Source of the DNA: Rosellinia necatrix
Taxonomy: Eukaryota; Ascomycota; Sordariomycetes; Xylariales; Xylariaceae
Direction of reading: 5' to 3'
Assembly (NCBI GenBank): GCA_021209875.1
Contig: JAGYVD010000008.1
Location: forward strand, 2,665,501 to 2,729,500
Length of the DNA: 64,000 nucleotides
A program made the position numbers and the translations under genes. This document shows positions 14,797 through 27,490 of this stretch, in pieces; the first letter of the stretch is position 1; every line of letters starts with the position of its first letter. Below the pieces are notes generated by a model. That model was not told the DNA's origin. It was given only the letters and a program-made list of their open reading frames with translations, and ran no database searches.

Positions 14797-14926
14797 ATTT
14801 ATTTATTTTATTTATTATTTATTTTATTTATTATTTATTTTATTTATTATTTATTTTATTTATTATTTATTTTATTTATTATTTATTTTATTTATTATCT
14901 ATTTTATTTATTATTTATTTTATTTT
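14797..14926 (+). repeat. Tandem array of a 16-bp unit
   Basis: About eight head-to-tail copies of TTTATTATTTATTTTA, with one C substitution near 14,899 (TTATCTATT). It lies inside element B, about 2 kb from its left end. The second B copy does not reach this part in the window, so it cannot be said whether the array belongs to the family or arose later by slippage. Confidence 0.85.
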
Positions 14927-17900
14927 TTATTTTTAAGCTATATTTTTTTTATTTTATATTAAATTTGTTATTTTTTATATATTTTTATGTTTTTTTTAAA
15001 ACAATTTATTATTCAAGTTTTTAAAAAAGTTTAAAAGTTTTAAATAAGTTTAACATATTTTTTTTATTCTATAACCTGTTTATAAGCTTTTTATATATAT
15101 TCTTTTTAATTTAATAGGTTTTTAATATTTTTTTATTTTTATTTTTTAAATGTTATTGTTTATATATAAAAAAGCTAGCTATTATTTAACGTTCAAAAAA
15201 CTAAAAATTTATTTTACAGAGCATATAAGCTTAATATAAAAATAATTATAAATTTTGTTTAAAAGATTTAATTTTATTATATAAAAACTAATTATTTTAA
15301 TAATATAATATTTAACGTGTAGCTATACTAATTTTTAAAATAACTGCAGCGTTTATATATTTCTAAAAAACAACTAAATAAAGTTTTTAGTTTTAAACTT
15401 ATTAATTAATATATGCTGTTTATTAACAGCTTTTTTTTAGTTCTATTATAGTATAGCTTTAATTGTTTAAACAAAATTTATATTGTTTTTTAGTTTTTAT
15501 ATAAATATTTTAGCTAAAGTTTATAAATTATAAGCTAGTTATGTTAAATGTTTGATTATTAATATAATAGCTATACAATATTTATAAATTCTAAAAAAAA
15601 AACTTAGTTTAATAGTTATAATATTCCGATGATTTATAACAAGTATAGCTTTTATAAATAACGTAAACCAGTTATATTAAATATATATAATATATATTTA
15701 TAAATATATTAATATTTTTCATTTATTAATTTTATAGCTTTATTAATTTTTAAATTATAAGCAGTAAATAAACGCTATTCAATATTTATTAATAAATATA
15801 TTTTATATTTAAAATAATTAGTTTAGGTTATATTTTTGTTGCTAGTTATAGCTATAAAAACTTATAATAATATTAATAGCATTATATAAACTCTTTAATA
15901 TAAGCTTTTATATTTATTAAAATTATTGCTTTTAATATAACAGCTTTATTAAACAAATTAATAATTATTATTACGTTAACAAAGTTGTTTTATTTTTATA
16001 TTAAAAGTTTTTTTTAATATTGCTTAAAAATTAATAATAAATATAGCAGGCTTTATTTTTAGCTTTTTTATATTGTTTTTTGCTCTAAATATTATAGTTA
16101 TATACAAAATATTTTATATCTTTTTAAATATTATTATAATAATGTTTTGTAATTAAAATATTTTTTAAATATAAGTTATAAATATTCTATCTTATTTTTA
16201 TTTAAAAATGTTTTAATTAAAGATTTAAAGCTGGTTATAAAATTTTAGCAAGTTATATAAGTTTAAATTATATTTAATAATTAATATTACAAAATTTAAT
16301 TTAAAAAAACGCGTATATTTTTGTATATAACGTAAATAATATTTGCGGAGCTTAGGTTTTTTAAACGCGGTATTTCAAATATTAGCTAGGTTTTTATAAT
16401 TAAATTTATTTTTAAAAAACTAATATATTTTTAAGTTATTTATTTAAATAATTTATAATTAGCTTAAAAAGCTTAATAAGCAGCTATTTATTTTTTAAAA
16501 GCTGTTTATTTTATTCTGCATATTTTTATTTTAAATTTATTTTAACAAGTTTTAATTACGTTTTAATAACAGGTTTATTTAAATGTTTAAATAGTTTTTA
16601 TAAAACTTTAGTTTAAATCTATATTTAGTTAATTTTTAGTTTAACAGATTTTTTTTAATTTATTTTTAACATTTATAAAATAAATAAAGTTTTTATAATT
16701 AAATATTATAATAAAAAACATGTTTATATTTTTAAGTTTAACATGTTAAGTTTATAAATAACTTATAATTATATAAAAGATTTTATTATAAACTCCATAG
16801 TTAATTTCTGCAGCTATAAAACAACGCAAATAATATATAATAAGCTATAATTTTGGTTTTTTTAACTAGCTTAAACATTTTTTATAAAACTATTTTAAAT
16901 TGTCTGTTTTTATAAAAGTTTTTTATTAAAAATAAAATAAGTTAATATAAGTTTATTTATAAAAACGTTTTTAAATATTTTAAAATTCTATTTTTATAAA
17001 TTTTTATTTAAAACAAAACGCCTTTTTTATTAGCGCGGTTAATAAAGCTGTTTTTTTAAATAGTTATTTATAAAATTTTATAAAAGTTTATAAAGCTTAA
17101 AATTTTTATATATTTTAAGTGCTATAAAAACTTTTATTTATAAATTATATATAGCTTTTAAAGTTTATACTGATTTTTTATTTATTTTTATAATAAATCT
17201 TAAATATTTTATTATAAAATTCTAAATTTGCTTTTATTAATATTTAAATAAAAGCTAGCGTTTATAAAACAATTTAAAACTTATTTAATTTTATATTAAT
17301 AGTTTATTTTAAAGCTTAAAAAATATAAATATATTATTAATATATGTAATATAAAAATATTTTAAAAGTTTTAAAACATAATATTAATATCATATTAAAA
17401 CGTTATAAAATCTTTATATAAACTAAAGAACGTTATTAACTATTTAAATAGTTTAAACTTAGTTTAAAAACTGTTTTTCTTTGTTTTTTTTATATTTTAA
17501 TTTTATAACAAGCTAACTTAATATTTAATTTAATAAATTATTTAGCTTATAAAAATATTTTTAACGTTTTTAAATTACAAAAAAATCTTAGTTTTTTAAT
17601 AATATTATTAAATGTTTTATAATTATAATAAAAACAAAAGTTATTATTAAGTTTATATATAAAAATATTAATATATTTATTAATAAGCTGTTTATATATA
17701 TATATTTTTATTTAATAGTTTAATAAAAGTTTTTAAAAAATTAAAATTTTATTTTTAATATATTATATAAAAACTTTTATAAAACTAATTTTTACATTTT
17801 ATATATTTATATTTAAACTTATTTTACAATTTATTTTTAAACTATTGAAAAATAAAGCTTATATTTTATATTTATTAAATAAGTTGGCTTATTTTCTTAG

Positions 17901-19616
17901 CTTGTTTAAAAGCTTTTTTTAAATCGCGTTTAAAACTTTTAAATTAAAAGCTTAGCTTATTTAAGCGCTTATTAAAAAAAACACTTTAAATAGCTTTTAT
18001 TTAACCTTTTTAATTTTATATATTTTTTTGCTTTTCAATGAAAAATAACAGCATTAATTATAAACGTAATTTAAACCGTTTTAACAAATTTTATTTAACT
18101 TATATATATTTTTTTATCATTATTATATTATTTGTTTTTTATATTTATTTAATATTTATAAATAATATATATTATTTTTATATTTTAAATAAACTTTTTT
18201 GATATTAATAAATATTATAATTTTTTATTATATATATATATATATTTATTTTATATATTTAAATAAATTATTTTATTTATTTTGAAACATTATTTATAAG
18301 CTTTTTTAACAGCTAGCTTAAAAGCTTTTGTTTTATTTTATATATAATAACCTGTATTTTTAATAATATTTTAATTCATAGCTGCATAATATTTATATTT
18401 TTAATTAATCAAAACTTTTAAAATTATATTTTTTATATATATATTAATTATAAAAATAAACTGTTTATAAACTGTTTAATAATAACTGTTTTTTTTTTAA
18501 GTTTATATTAATTTTTAAAAGCGTTTTTTTTTAAAATTATTTATTTTCTGAGTTTTTTATTATTTATATAAATATTTAGCCTGTTTATTAGTTTTATAAA
18601 ACATAACTTAATAAAATAGCTTAGTTTTTTATATTGCAAGCCGTTTTTTTTTTTACTTTTTTATAACGCTTTTTTATTTTTATAGCTTAAGCAGCTTAAG
18701 CTCTGCTTAAAAAGTTCTATTAAATAATAAGTTTTAAAAACAACTTTAATTATTATAATAAATTTTTAAAATTTATTACTAAACTTTATAAATTATACTA
18801 TATTTAAGTTTATATTAAGCGTTATTTTTAATATAATAGTTTAATAATTTTGTTTTAGCTTATTTATTATTTTTAAAACTTAATTAAAATAATTTTAATA
18901 ATTATATATTTATAAAAGCTTTTTAAGCTTATTATTTATAACTTTTAAAAAGCAGTAATTTAATATTATTTATTTATTTTATTTTATTTAATTTTAATAA
19001 TTACTGTTTAAATTAAAAAAACATAAAAAACATTAATTAATTTTTTAATAAAACATATATATTTTATAAACAAAAATACAGCTTTATTTAAATTATTATA
19101 AATAGTCTTAATATATTATAAAATATTTTTAAATTAGCTTTTATATAAAGCCGCTTATAATATAAAATAATTTAATAATAATTTATACGTTATTTTAAAA
19201 CTATTTATAAATATTATATTATTTTAATTTATTATTATTTATAAATTTTGTTTTTATTTAAAGTTTATATAAGATAGACTATTTTTATAAACTTTTTAAG
19301 CTAAGCTAACATTTTACTTTTAAATTCTTTATAATTAAATTTAAAAAATTAATATAATTTAACGCGTAAATATAAAAATAATATTAAAAATCAATACATT
19401 AAATGTTTAAAAGTTATTTTTAAGCTGTTTATATAAAGCTTTAATTTATTTTTGCTTATAAAACGTTGTTTTTTGTTTTAAATATGCTAAATTATTATTG
19501 CTATATTTTATAGCTTATATTAAAACAAATTCTGTTTAATTAATTAAAAGCAGGTTTTAAATTTTTTTTATTTGTTTGTTATAAATTTAATAAAAGCTTT
19601 AAAAAACTAGAAAATA

Positions 19617-19875
19617 TATAATAAGCTATATTTAAAAATAGATTTATTGAAATAATAAATAAAGTTTATTTTTTAACTAAATAGCAGAAGTTATAAACAA
19701 TATATATATAACTTATAAAACGTAGTTTTATAAAGCTGGTTAGTTCTAGTTATACCAGTCCAGGTTTAATAGTTAGTTTAGAAGCTATGCAGCAATTGTT
19801 TAGAATAAAAATATATAGCAGTTTGCTTATATTGGCCCGTGCGCCGATACTTCTTTATAGGCACTGCTTATAACA
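19617..19875 (+). repeat. Right LTR of element B
   Basis: It starts TATAATAAGC, mutated from TATAATAGGC, and ends TATAACA before the TSD GTTAG. The first half is heavily mutated. The outer half from about 19,740 keeps GCTGGTTAGTTC, CCAGTCCAGG and GGCCCGTGCGCCGATAC. This is the mirror image of the left LTR. Confidence 0.85.
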
Positions 19876-19956
19876 GTTAGTTTATAAAATATATATTATA
19901 AATAGACTAATAAAAAAATATAATAAATGCAATGAATTAATAAGTAAATAAAACAG

Positions 19957-20212
19957 TGTTGCACCAGTTATAAATAAGAAGTCAAGGCTCCAGCTATAAG
20001 TAATATATTATACAAAAATCTACAGATAAAAAAAGAAAAAATAAATGAAAGGAATTAGCCCACTAAAATTCTAGCTAAATGCAGGTGTAGGGTAGGTCCA
20101 GTCTGTGCGCTACAGCTGGTCTGTACGCACTAGTTAGCAACAAGTATACAGATGTCCTGCATATGCTACGCATGCTATAAAAAAAACCAGTTAAACTAGT
20201 TATCTATAACTA
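19957..20212 (-). repeat. Family A LTR, copy 2; 3' LTR of a minus-strand element
   Basis: On the minus strand it reads TAGTTATAGATAACTAG at its start and ends GGTGCAACA. Immediately to its right the plus strand has CCCCCCTTTAAAAAAAA, which on the minus strand is the polypurine tract AAAGGGGGG directly before the LTR. This identifies it as a 3' LTR and fixes the family's orientation. The interior to the right is homologous to the interior left of copy 4 (44,265): compare AGTTCTGCTGC at 20,528 with the reverse complement of 44,000-44,010. Confidence 0.75.
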
Positions 20213-23200
20213 CCCCCCTTTAAAAAAAATAGCTTGTTTATAAAACATGTTTAAGTTTTAAACGTGCAACTTTTATATAATGTTTTTTAACAAAAAAAAA
20301 GATTATTTTAAGTATTTATTTATATAATACTTTTTAGGCCTTTATATTATTAAGTTATTATATAATTTTTTTATATCACGTTATTTTTTTTTGCAGCTGT
20401 TTTAGTTCATGCTTGCTTTTGTTTTTGTTTTATTATTTTTTTTGTACAGCTTTATTATTATTTTTATATTTTATATCGAACTTAATTTTTTTTGCAGCTT
20501 ATAACTAATTATTTAATTATGTTAGAAGTTCTGCTGCTTTTAAATTTATATTATAAATTTTTTTTAATAATTTTGCATTATTTTTAAAATTTTCTGCTAA
20601 ATACTATTTATTATTAATATTCTAATTTTTTTATTAACTTATTATTATAGCTTTTTATAATATATTTTTAAGCCCTGATTTTTTTACAATAAATTTTTTT
20701 TTATAGTTCAACTAGTTTTTTTTAAGTTTTTAGCTTTTGTCTTAATAATAAGTTATTTAAATATAATTATAATTTGTTAATATAATCTTAGTTTATTAAT
20801 TTTTAATTAAATAGTATTTTTAAAATAAATATCTTTTTATTTTTCTTAATTATTTTAAACTTTTGTTATATTATAAAATAGTTTAATTTATTAAATAAAC
20901 TGTTTTTTTATTATTGTTTTTTTTAATATTAATATATAGTTTTTATATTAAAATCAGGGTTTTATTGTTTATAATTAACTTGTGTTATTATTTACGTTTA
21001 AGTTTATTTTAAATATTTTTAGCAGAATTTATAATATAAACTATTTTTAATATTTTATTTTATACTTTTATTTTAATATTTTTTTAACTAATAATTTTTT
21101 AGTTTTTCTCTGGCTGTTTTATTTTTTTAGTTAAAATTACAAAATATTAAAATTTTCATTTTTATTTTACATAATAATAGTTCCGTAAACTTGTAGAATA
21201 ATAATATTTAAACATAATTTATTACTAGTATTTATTTTAACTAATTGTTTTAATAATACCTAATATAAAGCTTTAGTTGTTAGTTAAAATATTTATTTAT
21301 TATTTTTGTTTGTCCAGCGGTTTTATAATGTTTTATAAAAGCTAATATATATTTTATACCTATTAATTTATATAATTTATTAATAAAGACTAAAATAAAT
21401 TAAAAATTTTTATTTAATATTATAGTTATAAATATATTAAATATCTTAAATAAGCTTTTATAGTATATTTTTGCTGCATTAGTTGCTATAACTTGCATTA
21501 TATAAAAGATTTTTTTAAGCGGTTTATTATAGTTAACACGTTATTATATGCATGCTTATTTTCAAATATTTATTTAAAATTTATTATTAAATATCGCTAT
21601 ATATAATCAAAAATTAATAATAATTTTAAAAACCCCGGGGTTTTATTATAAAATACTTTTATTAGTTAGTATTTTATATAGTTTATTATATATATATTAT
21701 AAACTATTAGCCAGTCTAAGCTATTAATATTTTTTAATACTTGTTTTTTAGTTTTATATTTATTCAAATAAATAATAAGTATATAATCGTAAATTTTTTA
21801 AATAAACTTAGTTTTTAGACAAAAATAATTAAAAACTACTAGCTTTTTATATATTATTATTAATCTGTTTTTAAGTTATTAAAAGTTATTTTCTTTATTT
21901 TTTTAGTTTTTATTAATACATCTTCATTTCAAAATTTTTTGGTTTTTTTTAATATTTTATTAACTAGCTAAAAACTAGCTAATTTTTAAATTTTTTTTTA
22001 AAGCTAATATAAAACTTAATATTTCTTTGTTTATAAAAGTATTAGTTTTGTTTTGCTAATAATAAATCAAAAATTATTAAATATTCATATATATATTTTT
22101 TAGCTTTTTATATTATTAAGTTTTTTGTTTATATAATAAAGCGTTAGTTATTATTTTTTTAAAATAAAAATAATTAAAAGTTATATTTTACAATTATTTA
22201 GTTTATTTAGCTTATTTTAAATTTAAATATTATTTTATATTAAAATGTTCTAATATTTAATAGTTTATAATTATAAAAAAAGTTTTTTTAACTGCTTATT
22301 AATTTTAATTTTAATTTTTTGATGCTATAATTATAGCTAGTATTTTGTTATAAAAATATTATAGTTTAGTTCAGCATTATATAATATTTTTAAAAATAAG
22401 CTATAAAATATTATTTATTTTTATTTAATTATAACAATATTTCTGCTATAATCTTATTAAACAAATTAGTTTTAATTTTTATAAACAGTTTATATTAATA
22501 ATGTTTTAATAAAAACTGTTGTTAAAACTTTTTTACTTAATAAAAAGCTTTATTATAATTATTTGTTTAATTAAACGTTTTATTTTTTATATTAAATAAT
22601 TTATAAAAATTATAAGATAATTATATTAACTAATAAATTTTAAATAGAAGTTATAAAATTTTTAAAAAATTATATATTTTTATTATAATAAATAGTTTTT
22701 AATTTATTATAGATTTAATTTTTAATAAGTTAAGTTATATATTTTTAGTATTAATAATATAATTTAAAAATTTAGCTTATTATATATAGAACTTTAATTT
22801 TTTAAACCAGTTTATAAGCTAGTATTAAAAACTTTTAAAAACTTTTTAATATATATTTTATATATTTTCAAATCGTCTAAATAAATAAATATATTGTTTA
22901 TATATATACGTTATAAAATTATTTATAAAATTAAATAATATATTATTAATATATTTTTAAAATATAAACAGATTATTTATTAATTTAAATAATAATATTT
23001 TATAATAATATGTTTTATATTTTATATAAAAATAATTAGATTTTCATTACTTATATATATATAAATTTAATAAAAGGGCTTTTTACTTTAATTTTTATAA
23101 AAATTTTAATATTTAAAATATAAAACAAGGTTTTTTAATAAATAAGAAAAATACTAGTTTTTTTTATAATTTTGTTTAGTTTTTAATAGTTTATATAAAA

Positions 23201-24300
23201 ACGGAGTTTTTATTAGCTTTTTATAACAATATAAATAACGCGTATAATATGTTGCTAAGTTTAATAAAACTTTTGTGTAAATTATTAATTAAATATTTTT
23301 ATACAGCTTTTAATTTATTAAGCATTATGTTATATAAAAACTATATTTTAAGTTTTAGCTAATTTATTTTTGTACAATCTATTTTATAATTTATATAAGG
23401 TCGGTAAAAAGCAAATTATTTTATTATGTTTTATTAAATATATTAAAAAATTATAGTATTTTAAAAATATAAGTTCTAATGTTTTATGTTCTAGCTTGTT
23501 TTTATTTTTTATTTGTTTATTTTTTTCTGTTTATTAATTTAATAAATATTAATAATTTATATTTTATTAGCGCTTTAGTTTTTTTTATTAAAGTTATTAA
23601 CATAATAGTATTAAAAATAACAATTTAAATATTAGGTTTTTTTTTATACTAGCTTATACTATTTTTTTTTGTTATAGTAAAATCTATTAATGTTAAATTT
23701 TTATAAAAATAACATGTTTTTGTTAATCTTTTTTAAAATTAGTTTTATTTGTAATATAAAAAAAATAGTTTTTTTAAGCTTTTTTTTATTTTTTTTTGAA
23801 TAATTTTTTGTTGGGTTGTTTTTTTTTATTTTTTTTTAACAGCATGTTATTAAAAATACTTGCTGCAGCATTTTTTTTTAATATATTCTTTTATTAAGTT
23901 TAATATTGTAATGTTATTGCTTGGCAATTTTTTAGTATTTTAACTGTTGCAACTAAGTTTCTGTTTTCTTTATTGCTAATATATAACTATATATATAATT
24001 TTTAATAAAATAAAAAAAACTGAAATATATTATTTTATGTTTAATAATATATTATATTAATTAAACTACTTTTTTTTTAATTATAACTTTGCGGTTTATA
24101 TTTAATATATTAACAAAAACGTTTTTAAAAGTATTATTATATATTTTAAAGTTAATTATAAGGCTATATTAATTTTTAATCCGGTTTTTATTATATTTAA
24201 TAATTATTTATTGAGTAAACTTATTTATAATTAATACGCTAAATATCTTCATTAGTTTTTAGCAAAAATATATATATATATATATCTGCTTTTATATTTT
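20213..24300 (-). mobile_element. Interior of a family A retrotransposon, minus strand, truncated
   Basis: The segment is T-rich on the plus strand and begins with the polypurine tract noted for the LTR at 19,957-20,212. The part near 20,520-20,620 is clearly homologous to the reverse complement of about 43,910-44,010 in the plus-strand A element. No matching 5' LTR in minus orientation appears where expected (about 25.5-26 kb), so the far end seems lost or replaced. Coding frames are destroyed. The right limit is approximate, set where composition changes from T-rich to A-rich. Confidence 0.55.
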
Positions 24301-25920
24301 TAAATATATTATAACTTATTAAAAATAATCCGTCATAATATAAAATACACGCATATAATAAAAGTTTCTTATTTAAATAATTGTTTATTTTCTTTTTTTA
24401 TTTATAAATAATAATAACATATGTTAATATAAAAAAGTTTAAATGTGAAAATAAATTAAATAAATCAATTTTATTATACATTACAATTTTAATATTAAAA
24501 CCTATCATAAAAACTTTTTTTCCAACCAACAAAAGATTTTAAAATATAAAAACAAAAAAATAAATAAAAATCCAAGTTTAATTTAAATTAATAGTTTTAA
24601 AATAACATAAAATATATATAAAATATATATTATAAAAATATTATATTTTAACTGCGATAAAAACTAATATTTATAAATATAATATTTAAAACTAATTAGG
24701 ATAATATAATCTTCAATCAATATTAAAAGAATCATAAGCTAATATAACTTTTAATCAATTTATATTAAAAAATTTTATCACTCGAAAGAAATTTGTTATT
24801 TTAAAATTAAATAATTTATAAATTTAAATAATTAAAAAGCTTATATAAAATCAGCAATAATACATTTAAGTTACAAAAAATAGAATGTTTAATGTTTTTG
24901 TTTTATTAATAGCTATAACTATATTATAAAATTTATTAATAAATAATAAAATATTAACAAAAATAATTTTTATTAATATTTAAATATACATAATAACATG
25001 TAATTATTAATTTTAGAATCTTTTTAAAAATAAATATAGAAATAATATAATATTTAATATAATTAATAAATTATTAAAACTAATACAAATAATTAAATAT
25101 TAAAACTTAATAATAATGAAATATATTATTAAAATATATTATAAAAGTTTTTCTTTTATATATGTACAATAAAAATTAAATATTAATTTTATATATAAAT
25201 TATTAAAAATTTATAATATAAAGCCAGATTTTTTATCACAAAATATTATTAATCATTAAAATAATTAAAAATAAGATATAAATAAATAAATTAATAGCTG
25301 TAATTACATATTAATTATTTCTTAAAAAGTAATTTAAAATATTTTTAGTTTTAAACATTATATAAACGTTTTTATGTTATAAAGTTTTAAAAAGCTAATT
25401 TTTAAAAAAACAAATTAAAAAAATATTTAAACAAAAGTTTAAACGTTTATAATAAAAAATCTATAATTATATTAAAAAATAAAAATATAAATATAAACAA
25501 TATAAGAATAAATAATTAAATAAACTAATAAATACTAATAAAACTTAAACTTCATAACTAAAAATTATATATTTATATTATAAAAAGATAAACTAATAAA
25601 TTTACCAATAAATTAAACTATTTAATAATATAACAAGCTTATAAAATTATTAATATTAAAACAAACCGCTTTTAATATATTTAGACTAAAATTATTAATA
25701 ATATAATATAAAAACTGGTGGTTTTACAATAAACAATTATAAAAATACATTATTAATTTTTATTTAAATAAAAAACGTTTTAATTGAAAAAAATTAGTTA
25801 ATAAAACGTTAAAAAAAATCTTATTATTCAAAATCTAAAAAAAAACTGTTTTATAAAGTGTTTTAAAAAAGCCGAAAAAAAATATAACAATAATTAATAT
25901 TTAGCTGCCGACTTAAAAAC
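24301..25920. other. Unassigned mutated repeat DNA, A-rich on plus strand
   Basis: There is no gene and no recognisable LTR. The switch from T-rich to A-rich near 24.3 kb suggests a junction between elements of opposite orientation. It forms the left flank of repeat C. The right flank of the other C copy (46,795 onward) is also A-rich, which fits one older element interrupted by C. Confidence 0.4.
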
Positions 25921-26181
25921 TGTCTCAGTTAAGCTAAAAAAATATTATAACAAATTTAAAAACATTAGTATAAAAGTAAAACACAGAATACTTGTATTAA
26001 TTTTTCTGCTAGCTAAAGAAAATTAATAAGTTTAGATTTAATTTCTGCCTCGGTAGCTATAGCGTACTAGTTACTAGCTATAGCTTATAAAACTTATTTT
26101 TAGCTTATTGAATTTAATAATATATAAACTTTTAGTTTAATTAATACGGGCTTTTTTAAAAATTTTGTTAAAACGCTGGCG
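25921..26181 (+). repeat. Repeat C, left copy (probable 5' LTR)
   Basis: It matches 46,541-46,794 in direct orientation. Shared text includes TTGTATTAATTTCTCTGCTA-like sequence, TCTGC followed by a GTAGCTATAG-type segment, and AATAATATATAA. The left part keeps C/G (TGTCTCAGTT, ACACAG), and the right end is converted to A/T, as expected for the inner edge of a 5' LTR. Exact ends and a TSD could not be fixed. Confidence 0.5.
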
Positions 26182-27231
26182 GATAGAAAAATAATAATTA
26201 TTTTTAATGATACGTTAAATTGTTTAATAAAACCGTTTTTTACGCTAAATCTTTTTTTAAAAAACAAAAGCTGTTTCTTTTTAATAGTTGTTTAATTTTT
26301 TTTAAATAATATAGTTAATATTTAATCTATTATACATTATAGTTATATTTTCAGTTTTATAATGTAATTAAATAATTAAATCTGTTTGTTTTAATATAAT
26401 ATTTGAAAATCTGTTTAATTTTATATATCTTTTGTTATTATAATTTAAATATTTATATTAATTAGCTTTTATTAAATACATTTGATAATATTTTAAAATG
26501 TTTAATTTATATCTGAAGTTTTTACTTTTTATTATTATTTAAAGTTTTATATATTATTAAAAATATTTTTTAAAAGCTTGTTTAATAAATAATATTTATT
26601 ATATAAATATAATAATATTTTTAGTTCATATTATAACAAAATTTATTATTAGCTTAACGTTTTATTTAAAATAGTTTTTAAAGTTTTAATTTATTTTATA
26701 TTCAATTAATTAAATTAATCAGTAATAAAATTGAAAACTTTTAATAATTTAAATATAAATAACAGTTTATATAAAATAAAGTATATTATTTGTAATTATA
26801 TAATATTAAATATAAATTAATGTATAGTTTTTAAAATCATAATAATATATTATTTATTTAATTATTTTTTAATAATTTATTATTTTAAAAATAAAAGCTT
26901 TAGTTATTAATCATTATTAATAATTTTATATTTAAAGCTTTTAATATTTTTTTTAAAATTAAATATAAACTTTTGATTTTAATTAAAAATACTACTTTTA
27001 AAATTTTTGAATTATTTATTAATAATGTTTTTATAAATATATGCGCTTCATTTTTAATTATATGTTTTTATTATATAAATAAACAGGCTTTACTTAAATA
27101 TATAATATAATATAATAATTATATAATTATATATATTATAATATTTTTACTTATTAATTATTAATAAATATTTTTAATATTTATTACAAATAGCTTTGCC
27201 ATAAAATTAATTCTTATTATTTATATAAACA
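26182..27231. mobile_element. Probable interior of element C, left of the solo LTR
   Basis: Heavily mutated DNA, T-rich on the plus strand, follows the left C repeat. No frame or motif can be read. It is assigned to element C only by position between the two C repeats. Confidence 0.35.
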
Positions 27232-27490
27232 TGTCATGGGCAGTGCCCATAAGGAAGTATCGGCGCACGGGCCGATACGGGCAAACTGCCATACACCCCT
27301 ATCCCGAACAATTGCCGAATGGCTCGTGAACTAACCACCAAACCTGGACTAGTACAACTAGAACTGACCAGCCCTATAAAACTGCGTCTCACGAGCCACG
27401 CACACACTGTTCATAACTTCTGCTACTTAGCTAGAAAATAGACCTTATTTGCTACCCTGATAAGTGTACCTTCAGGCATAGCCTATTATA
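27232..27490 (-). mobile_element. Solo LTR of family B, essentially unmutated
   Basis: It is exactly 259 bp with normal composition, starting TGTCATGGGCAGTGCCC on the plus strand and ending GCCTATTATA. It is flanked by AAACA at 27,227-27,231 and AAACA at 27,491-27,495, a perfect TSD. It supplies the near-original sequence of the family. It contains a stem GTATCGGC/GCCGATAC with a 6-base loop at 27,257-27,278 and the short palindrome GGGCAGTGCCC. Being under the length usually needed for RIP explains why it is clean although three mutated copies exist nearby. Confidence 0.88.

Larger units (their letters stand above)
12669..19875. mobile_element. Full-length family B LTR retrotransposon, RIP-destroyed
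   Basis: Two direct repeats of 258-259 bp (12,669-12,926 and 19,617-19,875) enclose about 6.7 kb. The flanks are identical 5-mers, GTTAG at 12,664-12,668 and GTTAG at 19,876-19,880, which is a perfect TSD and fixes both ends. The right half of the interior aligns with 1-3,580. Every frame is interrupted, so gag/pol content cannot be read and superfamily is undetermined. The interior is T-rich on the plus strand, and T8CC follows the left LTR, so the coding strand may be minus with a polypurine tract there; this is only a hint. The size fits Gypsy or Copia elements. Confidence 0.85.
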
